The notes below the pieces were generated by a model that saw only the letters and a list, made by a program, of their open reading frames with translations, had not been told where the DNA came from and made no database searches. A DNA stretch of 19,192 nt from an uncultured Collinsella sp. Its GTDB lineage: Bacteria > Actinomycetota > Coriobacteriia > Coriobacteriales > Coriobacteriaceae. The stretch spans positions 1 to 19,192 of the forward strand of contig CALHDP010000114.1 in assembly GCA_938023085.1 (NCBI GenBank), in the 5' to 3' direction. This document shows, piece by piece, positions 6,508-14,296 of this stretch; the first letter of the stretch is position 1, and each line of letters opens with the position of its first letter. Both the position numbers and the translations under genes were made by a program.

Positions 6508-8319
6508 ATGAATACTTCAATTGACATTTCCCACATCCGCAACTTCTCGATTGTTGCGCACATCGACCATGGCAAGTCCACGATCAGTGACCGCATTCTC
6601 GAGCTCACCCATACCGTCGACGAGCGCGACATGGAGTCGCAGCTGCTCGACACCATGGATATCGAGCGCGAGCGCGGCATCACGATCAAGTCCAATGCCG
6701 TTCGCGTGTCCTATGACGCCGACGATGGCGAGACGTATCAGTTCAATCTGATCGATACGCCGGGCCACGTGGACTTTACCTATGAGGTCTCGCGCTCGCT
6801 GGCAGCCTGTGAGGGCGCGGTGCTCGTTGTCGACGCCACACAGGGCGTCGAGGCACAGACCGTCTCCAACGCGACGCTTGCCATGAACGCCAATCTGGAC
6901 ATTGTGCCGGCCATCAACAAGATCGACCTGCCCTCGGCTCATCCCGACGAGGTTAAGACCGAGATCGAGGATGACCTGGCGATCCCTGCCGATGATGCCG
7001 TGTGTGTCTCGGGCAAGACCGGCGAGGGCATCCACGATCTGCTGGAGTCCATTGTCTTTCTGATCTCTCCGCCCAAGGGCGATGCGAATGCGCCGCTCAA
7101 GGCACTCATTCTGGATTCATACTTCGACGAGTATCGTGGCGTCGTCGCCACGGTGCGCATCTTTGACGGCTCCATCAAAAAGGGCGATACCTTGCGCATG
7201 ATGCAGGCAAAGGGCGACTTTTTGGTCGATGGCGTGGGCGTCAAGCGTCCCGCCGAGACGCCGGTCGACGCGCTGACGGTCGGCGAGGTCGGATACGTGG
7301 TCACGGGCCTGAAGGACCCCGAGGCCGTTCGCGTGGGCGACACCCTTACCTGGGCGTCGAACCCCTGCCCCGAGCCGCTTCCCGGTTACCGCGAGGCTAA
7401 GCCCATGGTCTATACGGGCCTGTTCCCGATCGATAACAAGGACTACGAGAACCTGCGTGACGCGCTCGATAAGCTGCATGTCAACGACCCGTCGTTGGTG
7501 TGGGAGCCCGAGACTTCGGTGGCGCTCGGCTTTGGTTTCCGCGTTGGCTTCTTGGGCCTGCTGCATATGGAGGTCGTCAAGGAGCGCCTGGAGCGCGAGT
7601 TCAACCTGGACCTGATTGCCACGAGCCCTTCGGTGGACTATCACGTCTACAAGACCGACGGCGAGATGATTGATGTTCGCAGCCCGCAGGATCTGCCCGA
7701 GGCTACGCGCATCGAGCGCATCGAGGAGCCCTACCTCAAGGCCAAGATTATCTGTCCGCCCGAGTATACGGGTGCCGTCATGCAGCTCGCTATCGAGCAT
7801 CGCGGCATTACAACCGACATGATCCATCTCACGAGCAAATCGGTCGAGATGCGTTTCGACATGCCGCTTGCCGAGCTCATTCTGGACTTTTTTGACCAGC
7901 TCAAGAGCCGCACCAAGGGTTACGCCTCGCTCGACTACGAGTTCAACGAATATCGCCCCTCCGAGCTCGTCAAGCTCGACATCCTGCTTTCGGGCGACGA
8001 GGTGGACGCGCTGTCGTTTATCGTGCACAAGGATAAGGCTTATGGCCTGGCCCGCGGTCTGTGCGACAAGCTCAAGGAAATCATTCCGCGCCAGCTGTTC
8101 GAGGTGCCTATCCAGGGCGCCATCGGCAACAAGATCATTGCCCGCTCTACCGTCAAAGCGCGCCGCAAGGACGTGCTGGCCAAGTGTTATGGCGGCGATA
8201 TCTCGCGAAAGCGCAAGCTGCTCGAGAAGCAGAAAGAGGGCAAAAAGCGCATGAAGGCCATCGGCTCGGTCGAGGTTCCGCAGGAGGCCTTTATGGCGAT
8301 TCTCAAGGTGGACGAGTAG
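6508..8319 (+). CDS. lepA: Elongation factor 4 (LepA) GTPase
   Basis: LepA is a ribosome-binding translational GTPase linked to back-translocation and to initiation or 30S biogenesis. The 603-residue length is typical. The G domain shows G1 AHIDHGKST (17-25), G2 RGIT (56-59), G3 DTPGHVDF (83-90) and G4 NKID (137-140). Further on are the EF-G-like beta-barrel, the GFRVGFLGLLHMEVVKERL block, and the LepA-specific C-terminal domain with CYGGDISRKRKLLEKQKEGKKRMK. ATG 6508 is chosen because other LepA proteins begin just before the IRNFSI(V/I)AHIDHGKST block. An upstream ATG at 6448 lies within the rpsT terminator stem. There is no ribosome binding site, consistent with leaderless initiation. dusB begins four bases after the stop. 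Confidence 0.96.
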   Translation: MNTSIDISHIRNFSIVAHIDHGKSTISDRILELTHTVDERDMESQLLDTMDIERERGITIKSNAVRVSYDADDGETYQFNLIDTPGHVDFTYEVSRSLAACEGAVLVVDATQGVEAQTVSNATLAMNANLDIVPAINKIDLPSAHPDEVKTEIEDDLAIPADDAVCVSGKTGEGIHDLLESIVFLISPPKGDANAPLKALILDSYFDEYRGVVATVRIFDGSIKKGDTLRMMQAKGDFLVDGVGVKRPAETPVDALTVGEVGYVVTGLKDPEAVRVGDTLTWASNPCPEPLPGYREAKPMVYTGLFPIDNKDYENLRDALDKLHVNDPSLVWEPETSVALGFGFRVGFLGLLHMEVVKERLEREFNLDLIATSPSVDYHVYKTDGEMIDVRSPQDLPEATRIERIEEPYLKAKIICPPEYTGAVMQLAIEHRGITTDMIHLTSKSVEMRFDMPLAELILDFFDQLKSRTKGYASLDYEFNEYRPSELVKLDILLSGDEVDALSFIVHKDKAYGLARGLCDKLKEIIPRQLFEVPIQGAIGNKIIARSTVKARRKDVLAKCYGGDISRKRKLLEKQKEGKKRMKAIGSVEVPQEAFMAILKVDE

Positions 8320-8323
8320 GTCC

Positions 8324-9367
8324 ATGGCACTTTCTGAATACAGCAAGCGGTTGCTTGGCGCCTATGCCGAGCAGCCGTTCCTTATGGCTCCCATGGCGGG
8401 CGTGACCGATCCCGCCTATCGCATCATGTGCCGCCGCCGCGGTGCCCATCTTGCCTATAGCGAGATGGTGAGCGTGGCGGGCCTTGCCTATGCCAGCAAT
8501 AAGACGTGGCGCCTGGTACTGCCGGCCGATGAGGAGCAGCAGATCTGCGTGCAGCTCTTTGGCTCCAAGCCCGATCAGTTTGCGAGCGCTGTTGCTGCCG
8601 TCGAGGAGCGTGTGGGCGATCGCCTGTCGCTGATCGATATCAACATGGCCTGCCCGGCTCGCAAGGTCGTCACCAAGGGCGAGGGCTCGGCGCTTATGCG
8701 CACTCCCGATCTGGCCGAGCAGATCGTCGAGGCGGCGGTGGGCGCGGCGCATGTGCCCGTGACCGTAAAAATCCGTAAGGGCTTTTACGCCGAAGACCGC
8801 AACGCCGCGACGTTTGCCCAGATGCTTGAGGGAGCAGGGGCAGCTGCGGTGGCGGTACATGGTCGCTGCGCCACGCAGCTCTATACGGGCCAGGCCGATT
8901 GGTCGGTCGTCGATGAGGTGGCCGACGCCGTCGAGATTCCCGTTATCGGTTCGGGCGATGTGTTCTCGGCAGAGGACGCTGCTGAGCATCTGCAAAGCTC
9001 GGGTGCCAGCGCGGTGTTTATCGCGCGCGGCATCTACGGCAATCCATGGGTGTTCGGCGATGCCCGAGCCCTTGCACTCGATGGCACGCCGGTTCCTTCT
9101 CGCTCCTCGGTTGAGCGCCTGGATGCCCTGCGCGAGCACCTGACGCTCACGCACGAGCTGTTGCCGCTCATGTCGCGTGCCCGTACGTACGCAAGCTGGT
9201 ATCTAAAGGGCATGCCCCATGCTGCCGCCTGGCGCGCTCAGGTGGTGCGTTGCTCCACATACGAGGAGTTCATGGCACTGGTCGATGATATCGAGCACGA
9301 TGTGGTGGCCTGTGAGGCCGCACTTGCCGCCGGCGAGTCGGTGCCCGCTCATCCGTTGGAGGCCTAA
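8324..9367 (+). CDS. dusB: tRNA-dihydrouridine synthase (DusB-like)
   Basis: Dus enzymes reduce specific uridines in the tRNA D-loop, using FMN and NADPH. The 347-residue protein starts with a TIM-barrel FMN site (FLMAPMAGVTDPAYR, residues 19-33). It carries the catalytic cysteine in DINMACPARKV (C110), followed by GEGSALMRTP, then VPVTVKIRKGF, the VHGRCATQLYTGQADW loop, IPVIGSGDVFS and ARGIYGNPWVF. The C-terminus is the helical tRNA-binding domain. The second position of the usual N(M/L)GCP motif reads A here (NMACP), a small change. The gene follows lepA by four bases with only a weak AGG before the ATG, so translation is probably coupled. Exact Dus subfamily (DusB versus a generic Dus) is the main uncertainty. 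Confidence 0.9.
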   Translation: MALSEYSKRLLGAYAEQPFLMAPMAGVTDPAYRIMCRRRGAHLAYSEMVSVAGLAYASNKTWRLVLPADEEQQICVQLFGSKPDQFASAVAAVEERVGDRLSLIDINMACPARKVVTKGEGSALMRTPDLAEQIVEAAVGAAHVPVTVKIRKGFYAEDRNAATFAQMLEGAGAAAVAVHGRCATQLYTGQADWSVVDEVADAVEIPVIGSGDVFSAEDAAEHLQSSGASAVFIARGIYGNPWVFGDARALALDGTPVPSRSSVERLDALREHLTLTHELLPLMSRARTYASWYLKGMPHAAAWRAQVVRCSTYEEFMALVDDIEHDVVACEAALAAGESVPAHPLEA

Positions 9368-9369
9368 CG

Positions 9370-10602
9370 GTGGCCGTTACCGCGCTGTACGTGCATGTGC
9401 CGTTTTGCGCCCAAAAATGCCGGTACTGTGACTTTGACTCACGCAGTTTTGCTCCGTGCAACATGAGCGTTGCGCTCGATACCTATTTTGAGCAGTTGTA
9501 TGCGCGCCTCGATGCTTTTGGCGACGCAGGCGCGCTTGCACAGATCCGCACCGTCTATGTTGGCGGCGGCACGCCGTCGCTGGCGGGGGAGCGTTTGGTA
9601 GAATTTGCCCGGCGTATCTCTGCGTGGTGCAAGCCTGTTGAGTTTACCTGCGAGGCCAATCCCGAATCGCTGACCGCAGAGCTTGCCACTGCGCTTGCCG
9701 GGGTGGGTGTCACGCGCGTCTCTCTGGGCGTGCAAACGCTCGATAACGCCGAACTTACCGCCATCGGCCGCATTCACGATGCCGATCGGGCGCTCGCTGC
9801 CATCACGACGGTCAAGGACGCTGGGCTTGTCGTGTCGTGCGACCTGATGTGCGGCCTTCCCGGGCAGACCGACCTAAGCTGGCAGCGCACACTCGATGGC
9901 GTGTTGGCGGCGGCGCCGCATCATGTGTCGGTGTACCCGCTCACGCTCGAGGAGGGCACGCCGCTCTATCGCATGGCGTGTCGCGACGAGTCGCTCGAGC
10001 CCGACGAGGATTTTCAGGCTGCATGCATGGATGCGGCGCGTGAGCGCCTGAGTGCGGCCGGCTATCATCCGTATGAGGTGGCAAGCTACGCGCTCGACGG
10101 CCATGAGTGCGCCCACAACATTGCCTATTGGACCGGACAGGGCTATCTGGGTTTGGGCCGCTCTGCCGCCGGTATGCTCGACGCCGAGGATTTCGATCGC
10201 TTGGCCGGGCTGTTTCCCGACGTGCTTGCTCGCGGCGATGCGTATCGCGTGCGCTTGGTGCAACGCGACGATGCCGCGACGACGTTTGATGCCGAGTATC
10301 TGTCGCAGCGCGAGGCGGCGGCCGAGGATTTGATGCTTGCCTGTCGCATGACGCGTGGCATTGGGCCCGATCTGTTGGTTCGCTCGGCAAGCGTGATCGC
10401 TGCAGATGAGTTGGCGGCGGCCTGCGACCGTGCGGTCGAGTTGGGCCTTGCCACCTGGGTGCCCGATCATATTGAAGGACATGCGGGGCGCGTCACCTCG
10501 AAAGACGTTATCGCAGGTCGCGTCCGTGCTCGTTTAGCGCCCACTCACTTGGGCTGGCTCGATGGAAATGTGCTGTTCGAGCTGTTTTGGGGTCTAGCCT
10601 AG
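9370..10602 (+). CDS. hemW: Radical SAM heme chaperone HemW (HemN-like)
   Basis: HemW is a radical SAM protein that binds heme and is thought to deliver it to target proteins; it was long misannotated as coproporphyrinogen III oxidase HemN. The 410-residue sequence has HVPFCAQKCRYCDF near the N-terminus, with the cluster cysteines C13, C17 and C20, and DF after the third cysteine as in HemW. It also has YVGGGTPS (63-70), EANPESLT, RVSLGVQTLDNAEL, CDLMCGLPGQT and a C-terminal HemN_C-type domain with the NIAYWTGQGYLGLGRSA block. The GTG start at 9370 is two bases after the dusB stop. Position after lepA is the classic lepA-hemW pairing, but the hrcA-grpE-dnaK genes that usually follow are absent. 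No heme synthesis genes are in view. Confidence 0.92.
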   Translation: MAVTALYVHVPFCAQKCRYCDFDSRSFAPCNMSVALDTYFEQLYARLDAFGDAGALAQIRTVYVGGGTPSLAGERLVEFARRISAWCKPVEFTCEANPESLTAELATALAGVGVTRVSLGVQTLDNAELTAIGRIHDADRALAAITTVKDAGLVVSCDLMCGLPGQTDLSWQRTLDGVLAAAPHHVSVYPLTLEEGTPLYRMACRDESLEPDEDFQAACMDAARERLSAAGYHPYEVASYALDGHECAHNIAYWTGQGYLGLGRSAAGMLDAEDFDRLAGLFPDVLARGDAYRVRLVQRDDAATTFDAEYLSQREAAAEDLMLACRMTRGIGPDLLVRSASVIAADELAAACDRAVELGLATWVPDHIEGHAGRVTSKDVIAGRVRARLAPTHLGWLDGNVLFELFWGLA

Positions 10603-10612
10603 GCCGCTCGGG

Positions 10613-10618
10613 TAGAAT
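10613..10618 (+). promoter_or_regulatory. Candidate -10 element before the first dnaJ gene
   Basis: TAGAAT at 10613-10618, in the context CGGGTAGAAT, lies 42 bases before the dnaJ-like ATG. It is the same hexamer as in the holA promoter. The nearest -35-like sequence (TTGGGG, 10587-10592) is 20 bases away, too far for a standard promoter. No CIRCE or HAIR heat-shock operator is seen nearby. Confidence 0.4.
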
Positions 10619-10660
10619 TACCGCAATATATACGCTGCTGTGAGCAGGAGGTTGCCGCGC

Positions 10661-11764
10661 ATGGCGACGATGAACGAAAAAGATTACTACGAGATTTTGG
10701 GTGTCTCCAAGGACGCCACCTCGCGTGATATACAGAAAGCCTTCCAGCAAAAGGCCCGCAAGCTCCATCCGGACGTCAACAAAGAACCGGATGCCGAGGA
10801 AAAGTTCAAAGAGGTTTCCGAGGCCTATGCTGTGCTTTCGGACGAGCAGAAGCGTGCGCGCTACGACGCCATGCGCTCGGGCAATCCCTTTGCCGGCGCT
10901 CCCACGGCTTCGCCCTATGGCGGCGGTTACGCCGGCAGCGCGGGCTACGGCAATCCCTTTGAGGGCGGCTTTCCCTTTGGTGGCGCCTGGGGTCAGCCGC
11001 GTCGCGGGCAGGCTGCCTATAATCCCGAGAACGGCGCCAACGTGGTCGTCGATATTAAGCTCGACGCCAAGGAGGCCAAGGGCGGTGCCCGCAAGACCGT
11101 CCGCTATACGCGCTTCGATACCTGTGGTCACTGCGGCGGTTCGGGCTCTGTTTCGTCCGAGCATGCACATACCTGTCCGAGCTGCGGCGGTCGCGGCCAC
11201 ATCGATGTCGACCTGTCCTTTCTGTTTGGTGCCGGCACGTTCCAGTCTGTCTGCCCTGAGTGCGGTGGCTCCGGTAAGGTCGTCGCCGACCCCTGTCCCG
11301 ATTGCGGCGGCAGCGGGCGAACCCGTGTGACCTCCGAGCAGACGATTGAGTTTCCCGCCGGCACGCACGATGGCGACGAGGTCCGTATTGGCGGCATGGG
11401 TCACGCCGGCACCAACGGCGCCTCTGGCGGTGATCTGGTCGGTCGGGCCCATGTTGAGGCCGAGCGCCTGGAAGGCAAGGCCCGTACCGGTTTTTACCTG
11501 ATGGGCATCGTGGCGCCGTTTTTGGTGCTATCGGCCATCTCGGGCGTGTTCTCGGCCTTTGCCGTGATGTGCTTTATTCCGTTTGCCATGGGCCTGTTCA
11601 TGGTGCTCTCGGACGGCGTGCTGCACCGCAGCCTGCTGTGGTGGAAGCGCGGCGCGATGCAGTTTGCCAACGGTTTTGCCAACGGATTTATGTTTGCGCT
11701 CGTGTCGGTTTGGTTTGCGAGCTGCTCGCAACGTGCCATGCTTTCGCCCTACGCAATGCAATAA
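10661..11764 (+). CDS. Membrane-anchored DnaJ-like co-chaperone
   Basis: A 367-residue protein that begins as a type I DnaJ and ends as a membrane protein. It has a J domain (about 8-70, HPD at 36-38), which should stimulate DnaK; a Gly/Phe-rich region (about 74-118, with two GNPF repeats); the first part of a substrate-binding domain; and a full cysteine-rich zinc domain with four CxxC repeats (C155/C158, C172/C175, C198/C201, C212/C215). Similarity to the neighbouring DnaJ continues to GGDLV at about residue 260 and then stops. In place of the second C-terminal domain and dimerisation helix come hydrophobic spans at about 277-297, 298-316 and 340-355, with a basic HRSLLWWKR loop between the second and third. 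The start is ATG 10661, nine bases after AGGAGG (10646-10651). I infer a J protein that recruits DnaK to the inner face of the membrane; its clients are unknown. Confidence 0.85.
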   Translation: MATMNEKDYYEILGVSKDATSRDIQKAFQQKARKLHPDVNKEPDAEEKFKEVSEAYAVLSDEQKRARYDAMRSGNPFAGAPTASPYGGGYAGSAGYGNPFEGGFPFGGAWGQPRRGQAAYNPENGANVVVDIKLDAKEAKGGARKTVRYTRFDTCGHCGGSGSVSSEHAHTCPSCGGRGHIDVDLSFLFGAGTFQSVCPECGGSGKVVADPCPDCGGSGRTRVTSEQTIEFPAGTHDGDEVRIGGMGHAGTNGASGGDLVGRAHVEAERLEGKARTGFYLMGIVAPFLVLSAISGVFSAFAVMCFIPFAMGLFMVLSDGVLHRSLLWWKRGAMQFANGFANGFMFALVSVWFASCSQRAMLSPYAMQ

Positions 11765-11800
11765 CATCAAACCCTCTGTTTGCGGCCGGCCCAGCTTGGG

Positions 11801-11806
11801 TATAGG
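11801..11806 (+). promoter_or_regulatory. Weak candidate -10 before canonical dnaJ
   Basis: TATAGG, in the context TTGGGTATAGGAC, lies in the 81-base gap between the two dnaJ genes, with TTTGCG (11779-11784) 16 bases upstream. The final T of a good -10 is missing. The gap suggests the second dnaJ can be transcribed separately, but the evidence is thin. Confidence 0.25.
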
Positions 11807-11845
11807 ACGCACTGTGACAATAATGAAAGTCGGAAGGATTCGGTC

Positions 11846-12994
11846 GTGTCGGAAAATAGGGATTACTACGAGGTGCTTGGCGTCGACAAGGATGCCGACG
11901 CGCGGACGATTAAGCGCGCGTTTCTAAAGAAGGCCCGTACCGTACACCCGGACGTTTCGGACGACCCCGAGGCCGAGGCTAAGTTCAAAGAGCTCAACGA
12001 GGCATATTCCGTTCTTTCCGATGAGCAGAAGCGTGCTAACTACGACCGTTACGGCACTGCCGACGGCCCCGGTGGCTCCGGCTACGTCGATATCAACGAT
12101 ATCTTTGGTGGCATGGGCATGGACGACTTGTTCTCGTCGTTCTTTGGCGGCGGTGCCGGCGGTGGCGCCCGCAGCCGTCGTGAGCGTCGTCGCGGACGTG
12201 ATATGGCCATCTCGCTTTCGGTGACGCTCGAGGAGGCGGCGCTCGGCTGCAAAAAGACAATCAGCTATGACCGCCTTGCTCCTTGCGAGGACTGCAATGG
12301 CACCGGTAGGGCAGAGGGCGCACAGGAAAAGCAGTGCGGCCGCTGCCACGGTACGGGCTATGTCACGACGGTTCAGCGATCGTTTTTGGGCCAGGTTCAG
12401 TCTTCCTCGCCTTGCCCCGACTGCCATGGCGAGGGCACGGTTATCGATCATCCCTGCGAGACCTGCGACGGTCAAGGCCGCACGCCTTCGCACGAAAAGA
12501 TCGACATCGATATTCCCGCCGGCGTTTCGACCGGTCGCCAGCTTCGTGTGAGCGGCTTTGGCGAGGCCGGCCTTCGCGGCGAGCCTTCGGGCGACCTGAT
12601 TGTCAACGTGCGCGTCGCCGACCATGAGCGCTTTAAGCGCAACGGTGATGACCTGTACCTGGTGAGCGATATCTCGATTGCGCAGGCTGCGCTCGGCTGC
12701 GAGATTGAGGTCGAGGGCATTATGCCCGACGAGGTCGTTAAGGTGACGGTTCCCGCCGGCGCCCAGTACGGCGACACCGTGAGCGTCAATAATTACGGCA
12801 TGCCGCGCATTGGCGGTGGCGGTTCGCGTGGCCGCCTGATCGTGCAACTGCGCGTGGTCGTTCCCACCAATCTTTCCAATAAGCAGCGCGAGCTGCTCCG
12901 TGCTTTTGCCGATGAGATGGGCGATGACGTCGCTTCTGGTAAGAAGTCGGTGACCGACCGTATCAAGAGTGCCCTCGACGATATCCTCGATTAA
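11846..12994 (+). CDS. dnaJ: Chaperone protein DnaJ (canonical type I)
   Basis: A 382-residue, complete DnaJ. It delivers unfolded proteins to DnaK and stimulates its ATPase. It has a J domain (about 5-70, HPD 34-36), a Gly-rich region with the DIFGGMGMDDLFSSFFGGG pattern (about 84-107), the cysteine-rich domain with C147/C150, C164/C167, C190/C193 and C204/C207, then both C-terminal beta-domains (IPAGVSTGRQLRVSGFGEAG; GDLIVNVRV; VPAGAQYGDTVSV) and a C-terminal dimerisation region. The frame is open upstream to 11780, but GTG 11846 is chosen because AAGGA (11834-11838) precedes it by seven bases and it gives SENRDYYEVLG as in other DnaJ proteins. mtaB follows nine bases after the stop. dnaK, grpE and hrcA are not in the window. 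Confidence 0.96.
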   Translation: MSENRDYYEVLGVDKDADARTIKRAFLKKARTVHPDVSDDPEAEAKFKELNEAYSVLSDEQKRANYDRYGTADGPGGSGYVDINDIFGGMGMDDLFSSFFGGGAGGGARSRRERRRGRDMAISLSVTLEEAALGCKKTISYDRLAPCEDCNGTGRAEGAQEKQCGRCHGTGYVTTVQRSFLGQVQSSSPCPDCHGEGTVIDHPCETCDGQGRTPSHEKIDIDIPAGVSTGRQLRVSGFGEAGLRGEPSGDLIVNVRVADHERFKRNGDDLYLVSDISIAQAALGCEIEVEGIMPDEVVKVTVPAGAQYGDTVSVNNYGMPRIGGGGSRGRLIVQLRVVVPTNLSNKQRELLRAFADEMGDDVASGKKSVTDRIKSALDDILD

Positions 12995-13003
12995 GGAGCC
13001 CGC

Positions 13004-14296
13004 GTGCTCGCACCCCATATTTCCGTCGTCAACCTCGGCTGCCGTGTCAACCGGGTTGAGTCTGACCGTATCACTGCCGATCTTATGCGCTTGGGCTTTG
13101 CTATTGTGGAGCCCCAGGATGCCGATCTGATCGTCATTAACACTTGTGCCGTTACGGGCGAGGCCGAGGCTAAGACCCGTAAGGCCGTCCGTCATGCGCT
13201 GGCCCATCCAAACGAGCCCTATGTGGTCGTGACCGGATGCGTGGTCAATTTGCATCCCGAGGAGCTGTCGGAGCTTTCGGATCGCGTGATTGCCGAGCCG
13301 TCCAAGATAGATGTCGCCGAACGTGTTTGCGAGGTGCTGGGTGTTGAGTCCGATAGCGTTCCCGCCTGCAGCGATGGCGAGGTGGTCGATGCGCTCGGTC
13401 GCTCTCGCCTGGGCGTGAAGATTCAGGATGGCTGCAACCATCGCTGCACCTATTGCATTGTGTGGAAGGCGCGCGGCCCCGAGCGCTCCGTGCCCGTCGA
13501 GTCCGTGCTCGAGCAAGTTCGCGAGGCCCAGGAGGCCGGCGTGCCCGAGGTGGTGCTGACCGGTGTGAACCTGGGTGCCTACGATGGCAAGAGCGCGACC
13601 GACGAGCACGTCGAAATCGATGAGCTGCTCGAGGCCATCATGGAGCGCACGTCTATTCCGCATGTGCGCATTTCCTCGGTCGAGCCCATGGATATCTCCG
13701 AGCGCCTGCTTAAGGTTATGGCGCGCTACCCGCAGCGTATCGCCCCGTTTTTGCACCTGCCCGTGCAGTCCGGCTGCACGGCGACCCTGCATCGTATGGG
13801 CCGTCCCTATAGCGCCGAGGCCTTTGAGGACACGGTGCGTATGATTCGCGCCAACTTGCCCCTGGCGTCCCTTTCGTGCGATGTCATCGTCGGTTTTCCT
13901 GGTGAGACGGACGAGGAGTTCGAGGAGTCGCTGGCGCTGTGCCGCCGTGTGGGTTTCTCGCGTATGCACGTGTTCCGCTACAGCAAGCGTCCCGGTACCC
14001 TTGCTGCCGACATGCCCGACCAGGTGCCACCCGAGGTTATGGCCGAGCGCAGCCGCCGTATGCGGGCCGCCGCACAGGAGCTCGCTATTGCCGACGCTCG
14101 TCGTCGCGTGGGCACGGTCGAGCGTGCCGTGCTCGAGTATGGTGACAACCTGACGCTTGGCTCGTTCCATCATGCCCGTCTTGACGATACCTGTGGACTT
14201 ACAGCCCCGTGCCTGCTCGATGTTGCTATCATCGGAGTCGATGATTCCGGCTTGGTCCATGCACGCAGGGAGGTTCATGGAAGCCTCGAAGATTAG
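13004..14296 (+). CDS. mtaB: tRNA methylthiotransferase MtaB (t6A37 to ms2t6A37)
   Basis: A radical SAM methylthiotransferase of the MiaB family. MtaB adds a methylthio group to t6A at position 37 of ANN-decoding tRNAs. The 430-residue protein has an N-terminal cluster domain with C13 (NLGCRVNRVES), C48 (INTCAVTGEAEAKTRK) and C79 (VTGCVVN), and a radical SAM core with C144, C148 and C151 (IQDGCNHRCTYC) followed by ARGPERS. Further on are FLHLPVQSGCTATLHRMGRPY, DVIVGFPGETDEEFEE and YSKRPGTLA. The short C-terminus should be a TRAM-type RNA-binding domain. MtaB rather than MiaB or RimO is favoured by LGC(R/K)VN..ES, by the RPGT.A motif and by its place after dnaJ, as in Bacillus. The GTG start follows GGAG by five bases. 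The last 20 bases overlap phoH. Confidence 0.9.
   Translation: MLAPHISVVNLGCRVNRVESDRITADLMRLGFAIVEPQDADLIVINTCAVTGEAEAKTRKAVRHALAHPNEPYVVVTGCVVNLHPEELSELSDRVIAEPSKIDVAERVCEVLGVESDSVPACSDGEVVDALGRSRLGVKIQDGCNHRCTYCIVWKARGPERSVPVESVLEQVREAQEAGVPEVVLTGVNLGAYDGKSATDEHVEIDELLEAIMERTSIPHVRISSVEPMDISERLLKVMARYPQRIAPFLHLPVQSGCTATLHRMGRPYSAEAFEDTVRMIRANLPLASLSCDVIVGFPGETDEEFEESLALCRRVGFSRMHVFRYSKRPGTLAADMPDQVPPEVMAERSRRMRAAAQELAIADARRRVGTVERAVLEYGDNLTLGSFHHARLDDTCGLTAPCLLDVAIIGVDDSGLVHARREVHGSLED

Noticed and set aside
7117..8346. A 409-codon minus-strand frame opposite lepA.
   Set aside because: Shadow frame; low-complexity antisense residues with no family similarity.
10603..11845. CIRCE or HAIR heat-shock operators before the two dnaJ genes.
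   Set aside because: Neither the TTAGCACTC/GAGTGCTAA nor the CTTGAGT/ACTCAAG inverted repeat is present in either upstream region.
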